Shown here piece after piece: positions 1 through 11,444 of a DNA stretch of 64,000 nt. Origin of the DNA: Ciborinia camelliae (lineage: Eukaryota; Ascomycota; Leotiomycetes; Helotiales; Sclerotiniaceae); NCBI GenBank assembly GCA_025890175.1, contig JANPYM010000003.1, forward strand, positions 91,657 through 155,656. Direction: 5' to 3'. The notes beneath the pieces were generated by a model, which ran no database searches, was not told where the DNA came from, and saw only the letters and a list, made by a program, of their open reading frames with translations. Position 1 is the first letter of the stretch, and every line of letters starts with the position of its first letter. A program made the position numbers and the translations under genes.

Positions 1-1664
1 ACTAAATTGAAAAATTATATAAAAAAATTAATTAATAAAAAAAATTTAATATTAAAAATATTAAAAAAAATTAATAAAATATTATTAATATTAATAAATA
101 AATTATTATATTATTATTTATAAAAATTGATTTAAATATTAATATTATTAAAAAAAATATTTCAAAAAAAATTGCTTTAAAAAAAAAATAAGTTTATATT
201 AATAAAAAAATATCAAATTTTTTTAATAAAAAAATAATAAAATATATTAATAAAAAAACAATGAAATCCAATAATTATTTTAAATATTTTTATAATCCTA
301 AATTTAAATAAAAAAGAATATATTATTATTATTATTATTATTATATTTAAATTAAAATATTAATTAATAGCATTTCATTGTTTTATTGATTCAAATATTC
401 AAGTCAATATAGTTTAGCAAAATAAATATATTAAATAAGATTGGAAATTTATATCAAAAAAAAACATACTTTTAATATTTGTATCAAAAACTCACATCTT
501 TATTTATAAAGATTATTAATTCACCATAAAAATAATAAATATATTAAAAAATAAAAAGATATATATTTATTAATTTATTTTAATTATTTTGGATTTTTTT
601 TATATAAATATAATTTTGAATTTTTTATAATTAAAAACAATAAATCCCAAAATCGATTAATGGTTAATAGAATTTTGTTTTTGATTTAATTTAGAATTTA
701 TTAAAATCATTTTAATATAAAAAACCTACCAAAAAATAAACAAAAAAATATAAATTTTGATTTTACAATTAAACCAAATATTTAGTTTTAAAATAATACA
801 AACAAAATACAAAATTTTTATTTTAAAGATTTTTAATATTTTAAATAAATACAAAAATTTGAAATAAATTTTTTTAAAAAAAAAAAAAAATTATTATTTA
901 ATTATTATTTAATAAAATATTAAATTAAATTAAAATTAAATATTATCTTTTTATAAAGTTTAATATATATTTTTTTAAAAAAAAAATTATTAATTTTAAA
1001 AAAATATTTAAAAAAATATTAATCAAAAAAATGAATTTGTTATTTAATAAACTTTATTAGAATCTTAATTATATTTATTTTAAAAAAGAATAAAGATTAT
1101 TAGCTATATATTAATTATAAAAAATTAAATTAAATTATTAAAAAAAATTAAATATTTTTATTTTTAATTAATAAATCTCTTAATTAATTATAAAAAAATA
1201 TTATTTTTATTAAATTAAATTTAAAAAATATATACCATCAAATTCAAATCTAAATAAAAAATAAATAAAAAATAATATTCTATATTCGTTATAAATAATT
1301 TAAATATTTAATTATATTTTTTGATTTTATAAATTTATATTAATTAAATTTTTATAAAATTAATAAATATTATATATATAATATATCTTAATAATATATT
1401 AATTTATTCAATAAATGCCCAATAGTATATTAATAATATTTATCAAATATTTGAAAAACTAATTATTTATAAATTTTATATAAAATTTAAAAAATATATA
1501 TTTAATAACAAAAAAATTGAATTTTTAGAATTTATAATATTAAATAATAATATTATTATAAAATTTAATAAAATCAAGATTATTATTAAATAGTTTATTT
1601 TTAATATTTTAAAAAAAAATTAAATTTTTTTAAACTTTATAAACTTTTATTAATAGTTTATTAA

Positions 1665-1870
1665 TGTTGGAATCACCATAGGCGATGGAGAACAAATGTA
1701 CTATAGTATGCAGTGTATTTGGCTCGAAGCTCTAAAAACTATGCTACAGATCAACTATATATGCCCGCTAGCGCATGCTAGCGCCGTAGCGCGGGGGTGC
1801 CGCAAGCGGCACGCCGCGGCCGTGCGCGGCGCATGCGCAAGCGTGCCGTAGGCACGTGATTTATCCAACA
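1665..1870 (+). mobile_element. Solo LTR, 206 bp, with 5-bp target duplication ATTAA
   Basis: The element begins TGTTGGAATCACC and ends TTTATCCAACA, so it has TG...CA ends inside TGTTGGA/TCCAACA inverted termini. It is flanked by ATTAA on both sides (1660-1664 and 1871-1875). A relative lies at 46672-46815. No internal domain or second LTR is nearby, so it is a solo LTR or LTR-sized non-autonomous element. TGTTGG...CCAACA ends resemble Ty1/copia LTRs (Ty1 itself has this form); the copia assignment is inference. Compared with its relative it carries about 60 extra bp of very GC-rich sequence (about 1763-1850). It lies in almost pure A/T yet is not RIP-mutated itself. Confidence 0.85.
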
Positions 1871-4582
1871 ATTAAAAAGTATTTGAAAATAATTAATAAA
1901 ATAATAATATTATTCAAAAAAATTTAAAAAAAAAAAAAATTATAAATATTTTTATATAAAATATAAAAATATAAATTTTTTTTCAAAATATTAAAAATAT
2001 AAATATTTTTCAAAATATTAAAAATAATATTTACTATTATATTAATATTATAATATTTTTAATTAAAATTTAAAATAATAATTGAAATAAATATATTAAA
2101 GTTTATTTTAGAATATATATTTTTTTAATTATTTAAAAGAAAATTCGATTTAAAAAAATCATTATAATGATATTTTATAATATTTTATTTTAGAAAATTA
2201 AATTTTATAAAGTAATGTTATACAATTTATAATTAAAAATTATTAACAATATATATCACATTTTATAAATAATAATATTATATTATAAATAATTGTTATA
2301 CCTTTATTATAAAAACAGATCACAATAATCTTTAATATTTTATAATTAAAAAAAAATTAAATAATAAATAAATTATTAAAATAATTAAATTATTTTAATA
2401 ATCTAAAAAATAATAACAAAATATTTTTAATATTAAAAAATAAATTAAAAAATATAATAATTTTAATTAAAATATATTATTGTTTAAATATAGAATAAAT
2501 ATTTTTATAAAATATTATAAATCTTTTTTAAAAAAAGGAGAATTATTTATTTTTTTATAATTTAAAAAAATTGTTAATAAAAATTAATTATAAATAATTA
2601 ATATCTTATTAAATAATTAATATTATAATTGAAAATAAAATAATATTAAATATTATATTAAAATTTATAAAAAATATAATAAATTTATAAAAAATAAAAA
2701 ATATATTAAATAAAGATAAAAATTTATTAAAAATATTTTATTATAATAAATAAATCTTAAAAAAATGATTATTTATAATAAAACTATTTTTGTATTATTG
2801 AATTTTATTATAAAGATAAAGATTTTGAAGATTTATTATAATAATTTAATAAAAAGATATTGGGGTGTAAGAAAAATATTAAAAATATTAAAAAAAATAT
2901 ATTTTTGATAAAATATAAAAAAAAATGTTAAAGAATATATTAAGATTTATATAATATATTAATATTTAATAATAAAATATTATTAATTATATAATAAATT
3001 AAAAATATTTTTTTTTTTATAAAATCTTGAAAAAAAATAATTATAAATTTTATTACAAATTTATTTTTTTTAAAAATTTAAAAACATATTTATAACATAA
3101 TTTTTATAATAATTAATAAATTTATAAAATTAATAAAATATATATTTATAATTAAAATTATTAATTTATTTAAATTAACAAAAATATTATTTATATATAT
3201 ATTTAAAAATTTCAATATATCAAAAAATATTATTTTAAATAAAGAATTATAATTTGTAAATCATTTTTAGGAAAACCTGATATTCTATTTTTATATCTAT
3301 TAAAAACTATTAATAATATTTTATTTTTAAATTAATAAATAAACTAAATAATAAAATCAAAATCTTATATATTATATTATATATTATTTAAATTAAAAAT
3401 AAAATAACTAAATATTATTATTATTTTTAATAAAATTTATATATAATATTAATTAGTATAATATAATAAAAAAGATTTTATTTAAGGTAATATATAATTT
3501 TTAATTTATATTTAATTATATTGATGAAAATATTGATATAAAAAGGAAAGTGTTAATGATTTATAAAAGAATTGAAATCTTTATAAAGAAATAAAAAAAG
3601 CTTAAAGAATTCTAATAAAAAATAATTATAAAAAAAACTTAAAAAAATATTTTAATAGAATATCAACAATTTAATATTAATAATTTAATAATATTTAATA
3701 TAAAGAATATTAAATAATTAAAACCTAAAAAAAAAATTTAAAAAATTTTATAAAATTATTTATAATTATTAATATTATTTTAAATAAATAATTATATAAA
3801 TTAAAATTATTATTTATTTATAAAATATATAATATATTTTATATTTTTTTATTGAAATTTTAATATAAAAAAAAATATTATTAATTTATTGTTATTTAAA
3901 AAAATAAAAAAAAAACTAAAATATAAAATAAAGAAAATTTTAGTATATCGAAAAAAAAAAAGAAATATAATATTTAATTTAATAAAAAAATTATACTTTA
4001 TTTGAAAATATATAAAAATTAAGGAAAAATCTTTAAAATTCAAATATAATTTTAAATAATTATTTTAACAAAAAAATATTATTAATATAATATTAATAAA
4101 AATAAGTAAATATATTATAAATAAAAACAATTTTAAATAATTTATATATTATTATAAAAATATTATAAATCAAAATAATTTTAAATAATTTATATATTAT
4201 TATAAAGATATTATAAATTAAAATAATTATAAAGATTTGTATATTATTATAAAATTTAATAATTAAAAATTAAAATTTATTAATTAATTAATAATAAAAT
4301 TATATTTAAAAAAAAAAGTTTAAAAAAAAATATTTATTTATTTATATTATTATATTATTGAAAAATTTTGTATTTTTTTTGTTATTGTTAAATAATTTTA
4401 AGTAGAAAAAAATTATTTTTATTAATAATATTTAAGTTGTTATTAAAAAAAGATTTTAAAAATTAATAAAATAAATTATATATATATTAATTTTTTTTGA
4501 TAATATGTTATTAAGATTTATAAAAGATGTGGGGTTTAGATAAGGGATTATTATTAATCAATAATAAGAGATAAACGTTTAA

Positions 4583-4745
4583 TGGATTCGCAGAAACAAG
4601 TTCAATTTCAAAGTACTATGTTTTGTTGTTGTATTACGTAATGTTATAATAAATATAATTCTCGAGCGAAGCGAAAATTGGGGGTTTGGGGGCTGGCCCC
4701 TATAAATATTTTTAAAAATATAAGAAAAATGATTCTGCGAATCCA
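4583..4745. repeat. Short element with 13-bp terminal inverted repeats
   Basis: TGGATTCGCAGAA at 4583-4595 is exactly inverted at 4733-4745 (TTCTGCGAATCCA). The 163-bp interval has near-normal composition, including a G-run GGGGGTTTGGGGGC next to GGCCCC at about 4680-4700, inside AT-saturated DNA. This fits a MITE-like element or a surviving piece of a larger one. The normal composition extends past both ends (about 4520-4800), and I see no clear target-site duplication, so the true boundaries may be wider. Confidence 0.5.
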
Positions 4746-6381
4746 CAGTCTGAAAATAAAATTTTCCGCGACGGCTAGTAATAAGTTTTTATTAGAAAAT
4801 AAAATAGAATTAAAAGATTGAGGTTTTAAAAAAAAAATTAATTTTTGATGTATATTAAAAATTGATTATTTATTTAATAATAATATTTTTATTTATATTT
4901 ATATTTATATTATTAAAAAGATTAAAATTAAAAAACAAAAAAGAATTGAAAATAATATTTTAAAAAAATTTATAGATTTTTTATTTCGAAGAAAAAGGGG
5001 TATATATTAATTATATAATATTTGAAAAGTTGTAAAAAATTAAAATAAAATGAATAATCCGAAAATTAAAAAATTTTAAAAATAATTAAAAAAATTTAAA
5101 AAACTTAATTTTTAAAAATTTCGATTTAAAAAAATCATTTTTTTATTAATTATTATTAAAAAGCGATTTAAAATTTAATTTTTTGAAAATTTAAATTTTT
5201 TTTAAAAAACGAAAAAAGATATTCTAAACGAAAGTATTATTTTTCGAAATAACTTTTTTTTTATTTTTTGTAGTAATTTTTTTTTTCCTTTTTTTTATAA
5301 AAACAAAAGAAATAGAAAAAGCAAAAGGGGTAGTTGGGGTAAAGATCTTTATTTTTTTTTTAATAAATATTTATTATTTAAATTGGAATTTAATATATTT
5401 TTGATATTTATATTTTCAATTTTTTTAATTAAAAAAATATATATATTTATATATATTAATTAATAATTAATAAATATATAAAAAATAATTTCTAAAATAT
5501 TAATAAATATCTAGTAAATTTATTAAAATTATATTTATATTAAAAAAAATAAATAATATAATTATAATAATTTTTTTTATATTATAAAGTTTATATATTA
5601 AATTAATATATTTTATTTTGTAAATTATAACAAAAACAATAAAAATATATTTTTTTTAATAAAAAACAAAATAATTCTATATTTTTTTTTTAATAAAATT
5701 TAATTTTATATTATTATATTTCTATTAATAACAAAACAATTAATTAATATTAAAATAAAATTGTTCAAAAAATAAACTATAAAGTTTTTTTTTATAAATA
5801 TATTTATTATATAATAATAAAAAATTATTAAAAAATAAATATTTTTAATTTATAATATTATTTTTTTTTAATATCTTTTTAATTTTATAAAAACTAATTA
5901 ATTTTGAATAATAAAAATAAATAAATTTAATAAAAACCATAAAGATATTTATAAAATATTAGATAATTGTTATAAAAAAAACAAAAAAAAATATAATATT
6001 AATAAAATAATTAATTAAAAAAAATGTAAAAAAATATAAAAAATATAAAAAATAATATTAATAAAAATTTAAAATTTAAATTTTAAATTATAAAAATAAA
6101 AAGAATATAAATATTTTAAATAACAAAAAATACAAAATCCAATTATTTAATAAAAAAATTAATAAAAATCTTTTTTTTTTATATTAAAAAAGAAATTTTA
6201 AATACAAAACTTTAAAAATAAAATTATTAAAGTAATCTATAATATTTAATTAATATTTGTTAAATATTTATAAAATTTTTAATAAATTAAGAAAATTAAA
6301 ATAGTATAAATATATAATAATAAAATATATTTTATTTAAAATTAATATTTTATTAGTAATATAGATTTTAGATTAATAAAA

Positions 6382-7227
6382 TGTTAAGATAGAAAATGTA
6401 AGGAATCAATTAGGTTAATTATGGCTTTAAGATTTTTTATTGTTTTTTAAATAAAATTTCTATTATTTTTTAAATAGTTGGTGGTGTATTGTCGATCGCC
6501 GTTTAAACGACGATGTTTTGTTTAATATAGGGCTTTGTGGGCTTTCGAAGTCTTTTTGTTTAATTATATAAACCCATTTCGCATATATTAATATTTTACG
6601 AATTAAGCATTGCGTTGGAGATTCGTTGTCGATCGATGTCGAATGCTGGCGATCGCCGGTGTATCGGCTTTAAGTCTGAATTCTATGTTTAGGCATTTTT
6701 TTTGTTTTTATTGTCTTTTGATCTGTAATATAAAAATAAATTATTGTTTAAAAATTATTGTTTATATAAAAAAATAATTGTAGGGATATAAATTAAAAAA
6801 ATGTTTTAATATATATAGATAACAAATTTCAACAAATAAAGTTTTTCAAACAAAAAATTTTAAAAAAAAATTTTTTATTATAAATCTAAAAATAATAAAA
6901 ACAAAAAAAATATTTAAATATAAAATTTAAACTTAAAGTTAATATACTAGCGATTATTAGCATTTAATAGTGATTAATAGCAAATCTTTAGTGTAACGTT
7001 TAATTTTTAAATTATTTGATATATATAAAAACAGATTTTTATAATTAAATAAAAAAGACTTTGAAAATATATAAAGCTTTATATTAAATAAAGTATTATT
7101 GTTTAAACAATAATTAACGATATACTGTTAATTATTTAAAAAATAATAAAAATTTTATTTAAAGAATAATAAAAAGTCTTTAGGCTAATATTGATCTAAT
7201 TGATTTCTTGTATTTTCTATCTTAACA
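6382..7227. repeat. Foldback element with long (about 340-bp) inverted arms
   Basis: The left arm starts TGTTAAGATAGAAAA at 6382. The right arm ends with its inverse, TTTTCTATCTTAACA, at 7227. Reading inward the two arms stay alignable for roughly 340 bp, for example GTTTAAAC near the start of each and TTTAATTATA further in. The arms differ mostly by C/T and G/A: the left arm keeps GATCGCC-type motifs while the right arm has become A/T. No protein is encoded. I found no convincing target duplication, so the class (foldback/MITE versus palindromic rearrangement) stays open. Confidence 0.65.
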
Positions 7228-7919
7228 ATTATTTAAAATCGAATAAAACAATAAACTTTTTAAAAGTAAAAACTATTTCAATATTAATTTTATTATTTAA
7301 AATCAAATTAAATTTTTAAATTTTTAAAATGAAAACTTTTTAGATATTCGTTTTATTATTTTAAATCAAATAAAATAATAAAGCTTTTAAAATAAAAATT
7401 ATTCGAAGATTTATTTTTATTATTTAAAATCAAATTAAATCTTTAAATTTTTAAAATAAAGATTTTTTAAATATTCGTTTTATTATTTTAAATTAAATAA
7501 AATAATAAAACTTTTAAAATAAAAGTTATTTGAAGATTTATTTTTATTATTTAAAATCGAATTAAATCTTTAAATTTTTAAAATAAAGGTTTTTTAGATA
7601 TTCGTTCTATTATTTTAAATCAAATAAAATAATAAAGCTTTTAAAATTGTTGGGAAAATCATGTGACCTACCGGTCACGTGACCTGCACGTGATGGTTCG
7701 ACTAGCATCGCGAACCTACTAGAATGCCTAGTGCGTCCTAGTACGTTCTAGTACAGCATTAGACATCTATATAATCATCTACTTTAGCATAGCTTCATCA
7801 ATCAGAGATTATCAACATACACACTACAGACTGAAAGTACTTTACACTTTTGAAACCACGTTGATACCAACAAAAATAAAAGTTATTTAAAGATTTATTT
7901 TTATTATTTAAAATAAAGA
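7228..7919. repeat. 127-bp tandem satellite, about 4 units
   Basis: The landmark TATTATTTAAAAT recurs at 7291, 7418, 7545 and 7902. The first three are spaced exactly 127 bp. The last gap is 357 bp, which is 127 plus the 230 bp contributed by the inserted solo LTR and its duplicated target (7643-7872). Units differ at a few positions. The array abuts the foldback element on its left, where the first unit is partial. Confidence 0.8.
7648..7872. mobile_element. Solo LTR, 225 bp, with 5-bp target duplication AAAAT
   Basis: It starts TGTTGGGAAAATC and ends GATACCAACA, and is flanked by AAAAT at 7643-7647 and 7873-7877. It interrupts the 127-bp satellite, and removing it restores the exact 127-bp period. 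It contains CACGTGACC/GGTCACGTGACC-type motifs near the start and a TATATAA box at about 7770, as expected of an LTR promoter. The terminal TGTTGG/CCAACA suggests a copia-type element but a different family from 1665-1870. It is GC-balanced in an AT-saturated context. Confidence 0.85.
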
Positions 7920-9384
7920 TGAATATAATGTTACGATAGTCCTAGCGTAACATTGAGATAGCAGTATATAGCATTCTCGACTGGTGATTACTTTGATAAT
8001 AAAGGCAGAGTGATGATGTCTGGCCACAGGTATATCGCGGTGTGTACAGCACAGATCTCATAGTAACAATACATGTCGCAAACTGGATGTGAAAAAGAAA
8101 CATACTGGTTCTAATGTCTCGATCCATATACCGGAAATCTCGCTCCACCATGCTAGTATTCAAGCTTTCGACACTCCCCGTGATCTCCACTCTTTTAATG
8201 CAAACATTTCTTTCTTACAAAACTCGCGGGATTCTCTGAAGCCAAAAGCTAAGGGCCAAGACCTGGGGAAGTGGAATTCCTTCCCAGTCTTTGCTTCATT
8301 CGAAAGCTTGGCTATATATAAGCATTTGCCCAATTCGCGCGATATAGAAAGTTCTCGGAGAGAACATCTAAGTAAGGAGTGAGAGAGAGAATCTTGATGT
8401 TCATGCCAGCAACGCCTCCAACGCAACTCCGAATGGTGGGAAGTGGATTTTAAATATTGAGTTTGATATCCGATGTTTCTCCTTATTTCGGGACCGAGTT
8501 AGAACATTGTGGTTATATCCTTAACTCCGCCATTGCAGGTATCAGGACCAAGAAAGAAGAGTAGAGTTCGTTTTTACACCCTTAACTCCGCCAAATGTAT
8601 CGGGACCGAACACTACCCTGTTACCGATACTGCCACTAATAGTAATTGTCGTCTTGTTGGATTTTTGCTCGTATCTTTTTGTACCCAGGTACGACCAATT
8701 CAGTACACTGGACCCCTCATCAAGTGTAAAAATTACGGATATAAGACCAGTTTGGGATCGTATTTATAATTCTCGCTTTATTGAACAACGGAGCAAAGCA
8801 AAAAACAAGGTCCGAGACATCGTCTTTGAGGTTCGTGACATAATAATTGGGGAGTTAATATGCTTATCTTCCAATCAAGCCTTTTCTTCACGCAGCTAAA
8901 AGAATTAGAAGCTATGACGGAGATCCACCAAGATTAATTTTTGGGAAAATGAAAGTGGAGGGAAGGAACTAATAAAATAACTATCGTGCGGGTGGGTGAG
9001 TTTTAACATCAACATCCATACGAAAGAAGCGGCTCGACGGTGCCGACGACTTATTAGGCTGTTCTCTAAACCTAATAGTTAAGTCTATCTACTGTACGTA
9101 GACTTTATAAAATAACAAGTCATTCCTTCATTCATTTCTGGAATATGGATCATTTAGACACTGTATGGCGAAATCATTTATCCACTAAATAGCAATCTTC
9201 ACATTTCGATTTCTTTTTCTCGGACCAGGATACCTATACAAACATTTTGATATAGGAAGATTGAAGAGAATTTGTATCATACTAATAATACAGGAGGGTC
9301 AACGAGAAAGACCAATAGAAGATTACAAAAGCACCCCCAAGTACTTGGAGACGTAGTACACGTACAACCAACACCACTGCAGAG
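7920..9384. other. Intergenic region upstream of the MFS gene
   Basis: Base composition returns to normal here. Open frames of 80-97 codons at about 7940-8900 overlap on both strands, resemble nothing I recognise and lack splice support. Two short segments share phrases such as CCTTAACTCCGCCA and CGGGACCGA (about 8488-8610), suggesting decayed duplicated sequence. The last few hundred bases should contain the promoter of the MFS gene, but I see no certain element. Confidence 0.5.
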
Positions 9385-11444
9385 ATGGAAGATGCGACGT
9401 CAGCAGATACAAGTGCCGTCAATATAGCAACAGTTGGGGCACAACAAATACCCACAGAACTATCTGCACATCATGATACCTCGCCCACCTCGCGCGCATC
9501 AGCTGCCGCAATCCCAGAAGATACAGAAAAGAACATCGTTGATTCCGAAAACCGTACCTCGAATGAAAGTAGCATCGATACCCCCGAATCCAAAGAACCC
9601 TCCGCGCCTGAAAATGCCACCGCAAACGAAGGTACGCCAGCCCCTCCTGGGCCCTCACCCCAAGACCCAGAGGCTTCGCGCACGAAATTGGAAACGATTA
9701 TTATCATGATATCACTTTGCGCATCCGTCTTCCTCGCTGCTCTCGACATTTCAATCATAACCACGGCACTCCCCACTATTTCCGAACATTTCCATTCAAA
9801 TTCCGGATACACTTGGATAGGCTCTTCCTATCTACTTGCCAACGCCGCAAGTACACCCTCCTGGGGGAAATTCTCAGATATATGGGGACGGAAACCGATC
9901 CTGTTAATAGCATCCGGGGTATTCTTTATCGGGAGTTTATTGGCGGCTACGAGCGTTAGTATTGGGATGCTGATTGTGGCGAGAGCAGTGCAGGGAGTTG
10001 GGGGAGGAGGCTTAATTATTCTGGTTAATATTTGTATAAGTGATTTGTTTAGTATGAGGAAGAGGGGCGCATATTTTGGGTTGATTGGGATGACTTGGGC
10101 ATTTGCTAGTGCCATTGGTCCTCTGCTGGGAGGTGCATTTACAGAGAAAGTTAGTTGGAGATGGTGTTTTTATATTAATGTAAGTTTGTTTCTACATTCC
10201 TTGTTGGATTTTGAGGAATGTAAATACTAATAAAGGTGAACAGTTACCCATTACAGGAACAGTTGCAATTGCACTATTCTTCTTCCTCCATCTCGACAAT
10301 CCAAGAACACCAGTATGGGATGGATTAAAGGCAGTGGATTGGCTTGGAAGTTTACTAATTATCGGCGGTACACTTATGGTTCTTCTCGGGCTCGAATTCG
10401 GAGGCGTCACAAAACCATGGAACTCAGCAACTGTCATCTGTCTCATAGTTTTCGGAATACTCGTCGCCGGCCTCTTTGTGATCAACGAATGGAAATTCGC
10501 TCGATATCCAGTCATGCCCCTCCGACTTTTCAAGCATGCATCTAATGTTGCAGCTTTGGGTGTTTGTTTCTGTCATGGATTCGTTTTCATTTCAGCTTCT
10601 TATTATCTACCTTTGTATTTCCAAGCAGTTCTTGGCGTGAGTCCCTTACTTTCTGGTGTCTATCTACTACCATTTGCTCTCTCATTATCTTTGACATCGG
10701 CGGCCACAGGGATCTTCATCAAAAAAACTGGCAAATACCTCCCACCTATTTACTTCGGTCTCGCGGTCATGACCCTCGGATTCGGTCTGTTCATTGATAT
10801 TCCACGTAACCGCACTTGGTCCAAAATCATCATCTACCAAATCATCGCTGGCATTGGTGTTGGACCAAACTTCCAATCCCCACTTATTGCTCTCCAAACA
10901 CTGGTTCAGAAGGCAGATATTGCGACAGCAACCGCCACATTTGGATTCACTAGGAACTTGAGCACGAGTATTAGTGTAGTGGTAGGAAGTGTGGTATTTC
11001 AAAATGAAATGCAGAAGAGAAGTGCGGACTTAACCAAAGCTCTGGGAAGTAATGTGGCTTCACAATTGAGTGGTGGAAGTGCAGGAGCTAGTGTGGGTAT
11101 TGTTCAAGCATTACCTGCTGCTGGAAGAGAGGTTGCGAGAAATGCTTATTGGGAGAGTTTGAGAATTATGGTGAGTTCGTTTGGGCTCTATCATTGAGGG
11201 TCTCTTTTTCTTGGAACGAGAAACAAGCTAACATAAAATACAGTGGATTATCTACGTAGTATTTGCAGCGCTGGGCTTAGTAATAAGTTTTGCGATTGGC
11301 AAGCATGTGTTGAGCAAGGAACATGAAACTACGAAGGTGGGATTGGTAGAGCAGGAAAGATTAAGGTTGGAAGCTAAGAAGGCGAGGAAGTCGGCAGATG
11401 TGGAGAGTGGAGCAGCAGTGGTGCAAGGAAGTCAAGAGGGCTAG
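9385..11444 (+). CDS. MFS exporter, 14-spanner DHA2 (drug:H+ antiporter-2) type
   Basis: Predicted plasma-membrane proton-driven efflux pump of 640 aa. Exons are 9385-10179, 10244-11170 and 11244-11444. The introns (64 and 73 bp) are GTAAGT...CAG with branch TACTAAT, and GTGAGT...CAG; both are phase 0. The N-terminal ~100 residues are a Ser/Thr/Pro/Glu-rich cytosolic tail. TM1 carries LDISIITTALP (DHA2 motif D1). Then come GKFSDIWGRKP (motif A), ARAVQGVGGGG (motif B) and GPLLGGAF (motif C), followed by many further hydrophobic segments. The C-terminus is a basic helix rich in Lys, Arg and Glu. Family members export toxins, fungicides or secondary metabolites; the substrate cannot be read here and no biosynthetic cluster is adjacent. 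The start is the first ATG of the frame. Confidence 0.93.

Larger units (their letters stand above)
1..7647. repeat. RIP-degraded AT-rich repeat block (left)
   Basis: This stretch is almost pure A/T with no open frame that looks like a protein; the longest frame is a 64-residue Phe/Ile/Lys/Asn run. The composition matches transposon DNA destroyed by repeat-induced point mutation, as proven by LTR-pair comparison in the two other AT blocks of this window. I could not find a paired LTR for this block, and its left end is cut by the window edge. Islands of normal composition inside it (1665-1870, about 4520-4800, 6382-6735, 7648-7872) are listed separately. The bulk between them holds nothing else I can name. 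Confidence 0.85.

Noticed and set aside
3849..4043. 64-codon minus-strand frame in the left AT block
   Set aside because: Phe/Ile-rich by base composition only; no motif.
4745..4795. Helitron-like 3' end (CCGCGACGG followed by CTAG then T)
   Set aside because: The stem is only 3 bp and no matching 5' TC end or coding remnant is visible.
7942..8899. Cluster of 80-97-codon frames between the satellite and the MFS gene
   Set aside because: Mutually overlapping on both strands, no conserved motif, no splice continuity.
10211..10243. Alternative upstream start for the second half of the MFS exporter as a separate gene
   Set aside because: The frame opens within the first intron; exon joining restores the family-typical FYINLPI sequence, so it is one gene.
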